Origin: Sparassis latifolia
Lineage: Eukaryota; Basidiomycota; Agaricomycetes; Polyporales; Sparassidaceae
NCBI GenBank assembly: GCA_018466975.1
Contig: CM031560.1
Coordinates: 372,001 to 436,000 of the forward strand
DNA length: 64,000 bases
Reading direction: 5' to 3'
The notes beneath the pieces were generated by a model that saw nothing but the letters and a program-made list of their open reading frames with translations, ran no database searches and was not told the origin of the DNA. Position 1 is the stretch's first letter; every line of letters starts with the position of its first letter. This document shows, one piece after another, positions 1-10,315 of this stretch. The position numbers were made by a program, and so were the translations under genes.

Positions 1-547
1 CATTTGTATTGTTTACTCCAGTCTCCGATTTCTGTAAATCAGCTGAATATGCCGAACCTCCGACATCCAAATGCAGTCTATTGGTCGCAAAGCGCAGCAG
101 GCCACAAAGGAAGCATTTTTTCAGAGTGCATTCGCTATAGCAGGATCTCGATACGATGTTTGCGGTGTTGATAAATAGATCGATCACGATCTTATTGGTC
201 CACTGGGAACTCATACATTGTCATCTTGGATCACTTAATAAGTCCGGTCTCAGGCAGATTTTACGCTCGGCGAGTCGCGTTGAAGAACCCTCAAGTGGCA
301 CCCCCTAAGACATTCTGAAGTGTACTTGCACTGTTGGATGGTCTCGATAAGTTATCATGGACCAAACGAACACCCGCCAATTGAAAGCCATGGTGCGGGA
401 GTTTCTAGTGGAACGCATGCAGTGACCACTTATGTAACAAGTTCCAGCTCCACCAGTGGATGTTACATGTGCATTCCTGCAGATTTGTATGCTCATATAT
501 GCCCCTGATGGTCTACTCCCAACACGTGATGAAAGACACTCGACAGA
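1..547. other. Left edge, no gene recognised
   Basis: I see no supported coding region, RNA gene or element here. Only short reading frames occur on both strands and none resembles a known family. The stretch lies downstream of the minus-strand F-box gene and may hold its 3' untranslated region. Confidence 0.5.
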
Positions 548-1727
548 TTAACCTTCTCCACCAGGCCTCGGATAGACATACGGGTACTCGAACGAAACGT
601 CCGCGCACACACCTCGGTTGCACAATGCTTCGACGGCCTCCGTAACACTCGCATTGGCTTCCTGAGGGAAGGTACTGATAGTGAACCTCTGCAGCTCGGC
701 GAAACGTGCTTCCTCGAAGATGCTGAGGAGGTTTGGTGAAGACTCCATTGTGTTTACCCGCAGCCAGAGGTCGTGGATCCGGCTGCTGGGTGCAATCACG
801 CCCAGCATGTGTTCCAGAGCGATTGCACGGGAGCCTCGAAGTCCGAGGGTACGCAGCGATACGCAACTGCGCACGTTCAGCTGCTCTACTGCATGAGGTA
901 TTTGTTATTAACATCGCATGGTTAAAAAATCGCGCGACAAAGTACTCACAATCTGATGTAGAAAACGATTGGTCCAGGAACAGTGTCAAGTCCTCCAGAA
1001 CGCCCCCAACCACCTCCAAGAATTTGCGGACTTGCGGCGTGACGTTTCTTGAAGAATACAATTGGAATTTCCGCAGCGCCGGCTTGAGAGATGCGCATGC
1101 GAACCACTCCAAAAGCGACTGTACAAGCGGCTGATCCACATTGGGATCCATAGATACTTCGATAAGCGGAGGAAGCCGCAAGGGTGCGGGTGCGGTGTCT
1201 GCCACAGCTGTCTTCGCCGAAGACACCATCGCACTGATTTTCAATATGTTCAGCCGTGTCAGAGCAGAGACGAGGCACTGGAATTGCCGGGGACTGCGAA
1301 ACGTGCAGCCGGATAGCGATAACGTGGTAACACGTCCGAACTGCATGAATCCGAAGGGGACGGTATCGGGGTGCATGCATATTCCGTTCCAGTCGAGGTG
1401 CTCGATCAGAAGTTCCTGAATGTCTGAGAGTATGTGTCCGAGGACAAGGGGTAGCCGGTGCACCCACCCCGGCTTCGTATCCTGCAGCTCCAGCCTGTGC
1501 ACGGAGCTCAGCGACCTTTCAACATTGCGGATCCTCGATGCTCGTATGAGCGACTCGAGACTTCTGCGAGTGTCCAGATGAATGCTGTTATACAGGTTGT
1601 AGTGACTGCGCGGTAACCAAGTATGACAAGTAAGGGCACATCTGCAGAGTGACGGAGCGTCGTCCCACAAGAAATCAATTATGCGGTCCGTCAACTCAGT
1701 TGGGAGACCGGGGATCATCGCGGACAT
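548..1727 (-). CDS. F-box protein with LRR-like tail, two exons
   Basis: Likely substrate-recognition subunit of an SCF-type ubiquitin ligase, by family. The start at 1727 opens an F-box-like segment within the first 45 residues (LPTELTDRIIDFL followed by ALTCHTWLP). The rest is a leucine-rich solenoid-like region typical of basidiomycete F-box families, with the recurrent phrase WVHRLPLVLG that is also found in the two plus-strand F-box genes of this window. A 61-bp intron at 889-949 (donor GTGAGTAC, acceptor ATGCAG on the minus strand) joins the exons in frame, giving about 372 residues. Without splicing, the first exon reads into an unrelated frame. It lies opposite in strand to the repeated F-box units to the right and is clearly diverged from them, so it is a separate family member. 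The substrate is unknown. Confidence 0.8.
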
Positions 1728-2436
1728 TCACTTGTTGAGCTTGAGCACTGCGCATTGTGAAGAAAAAGAAGAGCAAGTTGAGGCTAACAAGTTGCCATTG
1801 AACAGAAGGATGACAGAGTGCTTCACCTTGTGCGTCAGTCGTCTTGATAAGTATCAGATCGCAGAAGACTAGGCTGAAAATCTGGTACCGTAAGCGAGAT
1901 ATCGCCACGTAGAATAAAATATTGAGAAACGTACAGCGAGCAAGTGTCCAGACGCAGAGTGGACTTTCTTTAGTGGGGGAATGGTGGAAGAGATATGCGA
2001 CTCGGATACTTATTCGAGGCACCCAACGGTGGACGTGGCAGTGTGCGATAGGCTCGTTCTAACAGTCAAACACAGCCCTGCCCAAACATGAACCTGTTCC
2101 TGGAAAGTACGCATCACAAGTCTTCCTGTCTCTGTATGACAGCAGGCATGGGAGCAACTGTCAGTAAGTTGAGCTTATAAAATTATAGCCATGTAAGGAG
2201 GGATGTATCCGAGCGAAATGGGGACGAGGCACTGCAATTGGCGGAAAGCGAGCGTCCGCGGATCAAGAATGAAAAGAGCGCGCGGACTATGCGTGGTGGA
2301 AGGCAGAAGAATATAGAATGCTCAGGCGAATAGCGCCAGCGCGTGAAGGCGTATTGATAGCGCGCTGAGAAGGGGAAACAGCGCGCAGGGCATGTGAAAT
2401 TGGAAGCAGAAGACGAGAGAAGCGCGGGGTGAGGCG
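1728..2436. other. Intergenic spacer entering repeat unit 1
   Basis: This is the upstream region of the minus-strand F-box gene and the start of repeat unit 1. From about 2,220 the sequence resembles 60,610 onward, for example the shared run GGGACGAGGCAC. I recognise no gene. Reading frames here are short and low in complexity. Confidence 0.5.
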
Positions 2437-3108
2437 CTAGGGTGCGCGGAGGTAAAGCGCTGGACTGCTGAGGAGAGATATATCAATTGAGTTAGGAGAA
2501 ATAGAGGTGAGACGAGAAGTGTCTCGAGAACGAAGCGAAGAGGAAAGCACGAAGACAGAGGCGACGGACAACACGAAAACAGAGACGTGCGGAGTGAAGG
2601 ACAGGAAACAAAAATGTACACCGACGAGGACAAGCAGCGGGTAGAACAAGATAGCATGAGAGCCGAGGAAGCCGAGAAGCAGGCGAGGGCTGCACAAGAG
2701 GAGGCTGAGGAAGCCTTGGCTGTGGCTGCAGGGGTTGCAGAAGACGCCCGAAACACGCAGGAGGCTGGACGGAAACTGAAGGTTGAGATACCTCCTGTGG
2801 TCTATGTAACGGATGTGACACTGGGTAGGGGAGCCGTCACCTGTCAAATTTCTGGCAGAGAAATCGTAACGGCACCTCGGAGCGAACAGCTTAACTGAAA
2901 TTGTGTGGACTTCAGATACCGACGGATCCCAAGTGTCCGGTATTGGTACTATATGACACCTCGCGCGGCGTATGCGCTCGAGCACCGTGATGTGGGGAGT
3001 GTTGGTGAGCAGGGCTACCGCACCGATATCAAGTGCAGTCAAAGAAAGTACGGATGACGTACAAAGACTGAGGTTTCTTGAACAGGTGGTAATCGTGTTT
3101 TTCGTCAT
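2437..3108 (-). CDS. Unknown conserved reading frame of the repeat unit
   Basis: A minus-strand frame of about 223 codons of unknown function. Its support is comparative: the segment around 2,840-2,935 recurs near 61,110-61,230 and reads as protein on the minus strand in both (DTWDPSVSEVH is shared). The two copies differ by one-base indels on either side of a short block, so they use different frames in between. A plus-strand alternative at 2,614-2,898 reads as a glutamate/alanine-rich coiled coil, but it is frameshifted in the other copy. I therefore favour the minus strand without certainty. The start and exon structure are unresolved. Confidence 0.3.
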   Translation of the reverse strand: MTKNTITTCSRNLSLCTSSVLSLTALDIGAVALLTNTPHITVLERIRRARCHIVPIPDTWDPSVSEVHTISVKLFAPRCRYDFSARNLTGDGSPTQCHIRYIDHRRYLNLQFPSSLLRVSGVFCNPCSHSQGFLSLLLCSPRLLLGFLGSHAILFYPLLVLVGVHFCFLSFTPHVSVFVLSVASVFVLSSSLRSRDTSRLTSISPNSIDISLLSSPALYLRAP

Positions 3109-3790
3109 GCATTGCTACCAGACCTTCTCTCCCATCTCCGCATCGGCAATACTAGAGTTGACACAGCCAGGCTTGACAGTTGGGATTTCCTAGTTCATCG
3201 GAGGCTCAGCGTTCATTATGCGGGCAGAGTCAAGGCACGTACCGGAGGGGGGAGGGAGACAAAACGACGCCGGACTTGAGTGAGCTATGAGCATCCGAAG
3301 TTGGCGTAGAAACTACAAGAAGGCACAGCGACAACGTACGAAGATCAAAGTATCCTCAGCGAATGAGAGCGTGGCACTGAAGGTTTTTCGCGCGTCATTG
3401 CAGGGCACGCTGCTCTTGGAAAGCCTTCAAATACCTACGCTTTATGAGGGGTACCTTTACAATGAGGTCCGAGGCACCGATATCACCGCTGTGGTTCAAA
3501 GATGCACCGGTTGAATCGCCTTCTCAACACCAGCGCGGCATTGACAATAGACTTAGGGCGACAATCCCTAGACTTGCGTGGAGGTCACACTTCCGACCTC
3601 GCCAGGGGGTCAGCTGTATATGCTGCTAGACTCAATCTCGCTGAGAAAAATCTCACTATTCACACGCCTCTTTAGAATTTCAACGAAACCTCCAGCACCC
3701 TTATCCTACAACCGACCCTATACGGCACGCCGTCGAAGGTACACCATGGTATGACAAAACCACTAGATTCGGATGTAGCGTCGGCGTCGA
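3109..3790. repeat. Repeat unit 1 spacer modules
   Basis: Non-coding as far as I can see. Two recognisable modules occur. One is around 3,220-3,490 (phrases CATCCGAAGTTGGCGTAGAA and CAAATACCTACGCTTTATGA), repeated at 59,035-59,160 and 61,790-62,030 and in weaker form just after the copia element at 15,150. The other is around 3,630-3,750 (CACGCCTCTTTAGA, then a TACACCAT site), repeated at 15,475-15,600 and partly at 59,196. The second module is the site into which the LINE inserted in the neighbouring unit. Confidence 0.6.
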
Positions 3791-4403
3791 CTACAGCAGC
3801 GCGTTGGAGGGGCGGAGAATAGCGTGGGGGGACGGTAGCCTTCGTCGCTGAAAGGACTGCCAGTCGACGATCGGACTGCGAACGGGAAAATTCCGTGGAT
3901 GACGGCGACGCGGAGATCTCTGGCTGCTGCGTCTCGGCGGGGAGGAAGACGGAGCGTTTGGGCTTGTGCCTGGGCGCAGGTTCGGAGAGCGGGGTGGCGG
4001 TGGCTGCGGTGAGGGCGTAGCTGCAGAAGCGGAAATGGGTGCGCCGAAATCGACGTCCTCGGTTTCGCCGTAAATGGATTCACTGAGAAAAGAGATGCGA
4101 GAGGTGTCGTCATAGCCATAGTCGGCGCCGGGGCTCTGGAGGTCAATTCGGATTGAGATGCGAGCCGATAACTGGAGAATCAACACCTCCTCCAGCGGAT
4201 GAGCCGGCTAACACCTTGAGCGGGTAGGGGTGATGTCGCGAGGAGTGTGGCAAGGTGTCCTGTTTGTGCACTAGTAGAAGCATTAAATCATGCATACCTT
4301 TCGGCCTCGGGGTTGGCCCAGGGATATCTGACCGTCCGTAGTCATTTGCGGACTTCAGGATGATTTGATAGCGAGGACATTGGACGGTGTAACTCGAAGT
4401 CAC
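3791..4403 (-). pseudogene. Remnant of zinc-cluster-like gene (unit 1 copy)
   Basis: Minus-strand remnant related to the gene at 50,682-51,600. Recognisable pieces are an upstream exon near 4,300-4,403, an intron of fungal type ending in CTCAAG, the segment VLAGSSAGGG, and an acidic stretch SPGADYGYDDTSRISFLSES. The acidic stretch is closely similar in all three units (near 4,060-4,140, 51,245-51,320 and 62,165-62,230), while the flanking DNA is more diverged. Downstream, this copy runs into arginine/proline-rich sequence and lacks the cysteine cluster of the unit 2 copy, so it looks truncated or recombined. Confidence 0.45.
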
Positions 4404-6318
4404 TGCAAAGTCGTTGTGCGGGGATGGCGAGGGAGGGACTCGCGACTCGGAGCAGCCGGGCCGTGGCGACTCGCGTCTGTCACGATCACGCGCCTACTAC
4501 GTGACATGCCTCCCGCCTCTGGCGCCTCATGTCCCTATGTGCCCAGGGTCGTACCAGGTGAGTACTCCTGGGGGAAGTGCATATTTCAGCTATCCTGTTT
4601 ATACCTGCCTAAGGTGCCTCTAGCTCGTTAACGCTATTAATGGAAGGATTGCTAACATGTAATGACCCAGGTGTTTCTTGGAGTACAATTGTAGTTTCGG
4701 GTAGAGGGTGGTATTCGCCGTTGGGACTTGCGGTAAAGACGTACGTGTCCTAACATATGACCAGTTATCTTGGACTCTTACTTTGCAAAGACTCACAGCC
4801 ATTTACTTCTCATCAATGTAATTCCTCGGAGAGATCCCTGCTTGCATGTATCACTTGTACTCGTGAATACATTCATTCTCCCCCGCCGCGAGATTCCTAT
4901 CCTCTCATCAGCAAGTGTCGTCTACAACATTGACTCCAGCCAACCGATTTCAGAATGACAATAACTCGAGATGGGCCGAGGAAAGACTCTTGCTCGGTAA
5001 ACAAGGATATTTTTCTTCAATTCGTTGTCCGTTCGCTGACGATACTGGAGACACTTTACTGAAACCGTGACTTCCCATTCGTCCACACTCTCTGCACAAC
5101 CCTTCCCAACTACAATCGCTACGATCGCGACGATCGTGGATGCTATGTATGCGGGCTAACCACTAACCCTCTTTCACGTTCTCTGGTCCCGGTCATCCAG
5201 CGATTGTCGAGCAGAATACTTGTGAGTAATCTAACTATTGTAGTCCCTCTCCCCTGAACGTCCTGCTCCCCCCGGTTTCCCAGAAAATCGGACTGCTCGA
5301 CTCCACCTTCTTCACAATGTCAATACCGCGCAGACGTCTCGCCATCTCACCACGCAACGCGAGGACACCGGACAGGTGTCTCAAAACGCACCTCCCTCGA
5401 CTTCGTCTTCGAAGGGTTTGCCGCTTGTCGAGCGCGAACATCGACGACACGCACACCCTGTACTTTTTCATGCAAAGCGTTTCAGCTGCACGATGACATC
5501 GTCTCCCCTCAGTCGCCTGGCATAGAGATCACCTTGCAGGTCCCGGAGTATCGACGGAGGTTTGTCGCGAAGTGAAGACGCAGGTGACGGTGCGCACTAC
5601 CTTTTCTCTGCATTCCCTCAGTTAACATTCCCCTCGCTGATGCCATACTTATCCGTGACGAACTTTCATTGGCAGCACTTGGCTCTTTCGAGCGCGAGCG
5701 CACGGTCGCTCACAATATTAGATAGAACATTGCTTTCCTAGGACTACTGAATTAAATTTCCGATTACCAGGTATGTCCACGCCTGTACGAAATCGATACA
5801 GACATTGGGAATGCAGCCAATGACCTACAGGAGGTGTACTGTGATATTCGTCGGTGTTTGTTCCGCAGTCGCGGACAGCCTTGTGATGTAGCAGGCTGGT
5901 AAGGAGCTCGACTCGAGGAACCGTTCGTAGCAGCACGTCCCGTGCACAGACTCTGCACCGGCCCGCGTCCTCATGGCAGGTCGACAGAGTGCGCGCACGG
6001 CCTCTTTCAAATTTCATGCAGATATGCGTGCGTCTATCTGCTATTTGCCGTGATGGACCACCCATTTGTTAAGGTTCACCATGTAGGAAGCATGTTTCGT
6101 CATGTACCGTTCCTCTGGGCTTGGATGGCACCATCCAGTTCCATCGCTTCCATACACGATAACCTATGCGCGTGCTTTTGATGCAAGGCCATCAACGCAC
6201 CAAGTATGCATGTTCGAGGCACGTGAGTTGACACCCTGTCTTTTCTTGAGTTCGTCGTCCAACCCCCCTTCCTCCACTCCTCGAGTTCTTCCTCATCCAA
6301 ACCCCCTCACTCTACACA
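4404..6318. repeat. Repeat unit 1 spacer, decayed modules
   Basis: Long stretch without a gene I can support. It aligns by eye with 53,740-55,470 in unit 2 and 62,500-64,000 in unit 3. Landmarks are TGTGCCCAGGGT..GAGTACT (about 4,540), GGACTCACAGC (about 4,790), TGTGAGTAATCTAACTATTG (about 5,220), GCGCACCTCCCTCGACTTCG-type runs (about 5,390) and the TTCCG..AGCACCGGTT-like block (about 5,760). The part near 5,240-5,560 may be remains of an old coding exon (the phrase CTFSCKA is readable in all copies) but every copy is broken. Confidence 0.5.
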
Positions 6319-8255
6319 ATGAGCTCCTGGTCCGAACTCGCTTTGCCCGAACTCACCGTGCCCGAACTCGCCCCATCCGAATTTGCCTCTCCCGAACTCG
6401 CCTCGCCCGAACTCACCTGGTCCGAGCTCCCCTTTCCCAAACTTCCCTCGTATGAATTTGCCTATCCTGAATTCAACCCGATGAGTTCCTCCCTGCCCGA
6501 ACCTGCCTTGCCCAAATTCGCCTCGCCCAGTAGGTCCCTATTCCTAAATTCTTGAAGTGTATGACTGACATGACACGTTGTCTCGCATCCTCTAGTTCAG
6601 GAAGATGTTCATCCTCGTAGGACGTACGAATGGTACCTTGAACATTGGGAGGCTGCAATCTGGAAATGCATACCGGTACGCCACCTAGATCTTATTCCCC
6701 GATCCGAGTATTGACTGCTGTCTGTGCAATGATCAACATTCTCATCCATAGTACATCAAGATACCAAGGCTCCCCCCCGAGCTGATGGACTGCATACTTG
6801 ACTTTGTGGGCGGCAAGCCAGATTTCAGCTTCCCCGATCAGCAGACGCTGTACAGCTGTGCTCTTGTTTGTCGTGCATGGCTCCCAGCTAGCCGTTATCG
6901 GCTTTATGGCTCTAGACAGACTGTGCAATCCAGCGAGCACTTCAAAGCCCTTGTGCGGGCATCGAGGATCCCACATATGGCATGTAGTCTGCGATCGGTG
7001 CGCGAACTGCATCTGGAGGATTCAAAGCCTGCATGGGTCCATCGATTACCCTTTGTCCTTGGACAAGTATTCTCAGCAGTCCAGGAGTTGCATATCCGAT
7101 ACATCAGATGGGATGCAGTTGTTATGCATCAACACATACTGCTAATTGGCCTCACTCAGTTTGGATGTATTACCAAGCTGACGTTATCTGACTGCACATT
7201 CCGCAATTTCTGCCAACTTCGACGTCTTATCTGTGCACTACCTCGGCTGCAGATGCTGGAGGTGAAGAATTTATCGATGAAGACATCTACGGCATTCCCA
7301 ATTACTATTGCGGCATCACGATTTTCTGCACTCACCCGACTTTCGCTCTTCTGTGATCATGGTCACAAACAATCACTAAATCTACATTCCGCACTTCTCA
7401 AATGGCTGGTATTGATGCCAGCATCCATCTGGAGTCTGCAGTCACTAGCCGTGAATAATTTATTCCGCAGAACTTCAGCTCCTGTGAGAAACTTACTCCA
7501 ACATGTCGGAACTAGTCTGGAGTCTCTATATTTAGCTCTGTATGCGCTGACTGCCTCTGATGGTAAGTATTATAACCTACATCACAGTGGCATCCTGAGA
7601 CATAATATCACCCACAGTGCAGGACTTGAATGTCAGCCGTTTCACTGGACTTCGCAACCTCAATTTGCGGTGGGTGCATGGGATGTCTTTGGCAGAGATC
7701 CTGCACATCATTTCACCAAATTGCCGCCTCCATGAACTCAGCATAGGGATGTATCTAGGAGAAGTGAGATGCGAGTGGGAGAGTGCGGCCCGTATTCTGG
7801 ACGAGCAGCAGTTTATCTCACTACGGAAGTTCGAGCTGGCGATTCAAGACAAAACCTTGACCGGGGAAGAGAAGCAGTGCATTTCGGGCAGTCTGGATGC
7901 CTTGCGACGGCGAGGTGTCCGTGTGATTGTGGAGCTTACTATGCCACAGCGTTGCCTCTGGGGGGAATGTGAGGTCTGGTTGGACGATATCTCCGCAGGC
8001 GGCATACAACGTCATATTCAAGCGATACACAGCAAGGGAAACTGGGTTCGGGAGCACTCTGGGGAGTGTAGGTGGAACACAGAGCAAGGGCTATGCGGAT
8101 GTCGGATGATGCAGGGCAGCTACGGCAAGCACGTAGCATCGACCCATTTGCGGTCTGCAACCCCGACATGTGACAAGTGCGAAAAGACCTTTGCGAGGTT
8201 GGATGCGCTTCGGAGGCACATGAACCGTTGCAGGGGTGTCACTGGTGGTCTGTGA
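6319..8255 (+). CDS. F-box protein with PEL-repeat N-terminus and zinc-finger tail
   Basis: Four exons (6319-6529, 6596-6675, 6752-7562, 7618-8255) splice in frame to about 579 residues; all introns are GT-AG and 55-76 bp. Exon 1 encodes a five-residue repeat of the form (S/T)PEL(A/T), ten or more times over about 70 residues. Exon 3 opens with an F-box (IPRLPPELMDCILDFVG, then ALVCRAWLPASRY), followed by a leucine-rich region. The last exon ends in a cysteine/histidine module: C-W-x2-C-like pairs, then a C2H2-type finger, CDKCEKTFARLDALRRH. By family it would be an SCF adaptor; the finger suggests nucleic-acid or protein binding. The start ATG at 6319 was chosen because the unit 2 copy begins at the same place with the same repeat. 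Unlike that copy, this one has no frameshift. Expression is not shown by the sequence. Confidence 0.78.
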
Positions 8256-9953
8256 GAAGGTGCACAGAACTACACTACTGTCTGCCAGCGGGGGAAATGG
8301 TTTTCATATCACATTAGAAGTTGAAGTACATACGACTGCTTTGTATAACTCATCTGCCCTTATTTTCGTTTCGAGAATATCCAACAACTATACAGCTGAA
8401 TGACTTCCTCTGTGTGAGAACAACATGGTTTGTACTATGACAACAGTAAACCGACAGCTTGCAGATCCAAATTCACCTCACACAACACGGTGTAATCGTA
8501 TCCGCCCCCGCGTACTTGCGCTGTTCGAGATCGTAGAGTGGCCTCGCAGCCAGCACTAAAGCCGTAGTACCTGCACAATGTCGGAGGTTAGCTGAAGCAC
8601 GGGATTTTAATCTAGTCCCGGCTCTCTAAATGAGCTTAGTGGCAACGAGAACAAGTGAAGAGGCTGAAAGCGATAGAGGATGCCTATCAAACGGATTTGC
8701 GATACAACGAGGTCCGACGGTGGAGTCCCAGTCTCCAAGTTACTTGCATGGATTACCTGGCCTCAGACACTCTCGGGTATATCGCCGCGCCCGAGGGAGC
8801 GCCATGAAGTGGTCCGCCGACAGTAATGCAGTTGTACTCCGCGAATTGTGAGGGAAGGGTATGCAGATCTTGCGGAGAGAAGATGCGCGGCGAAAGAAGT
8901 CGGGTGATGTCAATATTGGTGCAGGACCAGCTCTTACTGTGCAGTAGTCTGAATGAAAACCTGAGTCAACTTATGGGCTAGAAGAAGAACACGAATGCAC
9001 GATGAACTACTTGACTGCAAAAATGCGCGCCTTGAGCTGTTGGTCCGGTTGCATGACAGATCTTGGGCAGTCTTCAATCTTGGATCAAAATAAGCTTAGG
9101 AGTCATTGCAGCTGCGAAGGACTCACCGCCTGAGTTTGAGCGACCGTACCCGAAAACAATATCTGCTCGTAGTACATGTTTGCCACGGTCTTTTGGCAGC
9201 CGGAAGGCAGGTGGCATAAGTACCGCATTGATGGAGATAAGCGCACTTTTGATACCTAAGCTGCAGACGTGGACACTTGTCCACTGTGACCAACGACCTC
9301 ACAGACGTGCGAATGGTCAACATGGTACATACCATCCTTTACCTTTCATCATTATCTTGAGAACGACGAATTGACTTCAAGATTGACAGTACGGCCATCC
9401 CAGCTGACGAGAGCTGGGGGTAGGTAGGGAAGTTGATGGGAGAAGTGCCGAGGCGTCGTCCGTTAGCACGATTGCACGACGCTGGGCCGATCTATTAGCC
9501 TCCGAATTCTGCGTACAGAAATATGACGACTTGCGAACATAAGCATGCTTCGTATCAGGAGGAATCGGAGGAAGTCGAACGATATTTTTCGACTGCGATC
9601 GTGAGTCAGCTTTCGTGCGGCAAGCGTGCTGTTGAGATCGCGATGAGAAAGCCTTGCCTTCGAGTGTCTTCTGTGCCGGAGTCTTAGTATCGGGGTTATA
9701 CCAGTGCACTCTGAGGAGAGCAGAACAACAGATCAGCAAGGTGCGCGACAAGACTGAGAAAAATACCAGCATAAAGGCTAATATGAGCACCTCAGAGAAG
9801 CGCGACTTGTAAAACGATTCCGATGCATGTGCGGTGTCTTATTCTCGGTCGCAACGATCTTCTTGAAGATTCGCACGATGTAGTGCACTAGATGTTCTCC
9901 TCCATCTCTGCATCGGTGATACTGAAGTCGAGGCTCAACGGTCAGCGGTCGTT
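8256..9953. repeat. Repeat unit 1, module downstream of the F-box gene
   Basis: Aligns by eye with 57,740-59,030 (for example the GGAAGGGTATGCAG..GGAGAGAAGA block at 8,853 against 57,948, and the GACTCACC splice-like site at 9,120 against 58,220). On the minus strand both copies show weak coding traces: a hydrophobic start near 9,790 (LILAFMLVFFSVLS) and a short shared phrase YY(E/D)QIL-SG near 9,170 and 58,260. Each copy has frame breaks, so I read it as a decayed gene of unknown kind, possibly a membrane protein. The module is cut at 9,958 by the copia element. Confidence 0.45.
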
Positions 9954-9958
9954 AAGGC

Positions 9959-10244
9959 TGTTGTAGATACAATTTCGTGTAGTCCTCTCACTCCTTCATA
10001 GTTAGTTTCCTAATCGGGCACGGACGCTCGCGTAGTATACACGCTCGCTACACGTTTCGTTTCCCTCAGTCCTTTTGCTATTGACATCGGATTGAGGGTA
10101 AGCTACATTCCTTTACTATACATTAGTTACTCATGCTGATCTATCTGTAGGACTGACTCAGTCCGTGTCTAGGTAGATAACTCAGTCCTTTTGCTATTGA
10201 CATCGGATTGAGGGACTGACTCAGTCCGTGTCTAGTCTTCAACA
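9959..10244 (+). repeat. Copia 5' LTR
   Basis: A 286-bp LTR, TGTTGTAG...TCTTCAACA. Inside it two segments are themselves duplicated: the CAGTCCTTTTGCTATTGACA stretch (about 10,067 and 10,183) and GACTGACTCAGTCCGTGTCT (about 10,151 and 10,215), which includes a short palindrome. It differs from the 3' LTR almost only within about 10,026-10,075. Confidence 0.95.
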
Positions 10245-10260
10245 GGTTACGAGCCCCGAG
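10245..10260 (+). other. Likely primer-binding site of copia
   Basis: The bases straight after the LTR, GGTTACGAGCCCC, closely resemble the complement of the anticodon stem-loop of initiator methionine tRNA (GGTTATGAGCCC in many fungi), with one mismatch at the anticodon. Internal half-tRNA priming is known for Copia and relatives. The tRNA assignment is inference. Confidence 0.5.
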
Positions 10261-10315
10261 AGGCAGCTAAAACGCGCACTCGACTCGCCAGCCGAACCTC
10301 CCGCGCGAGACCGCA

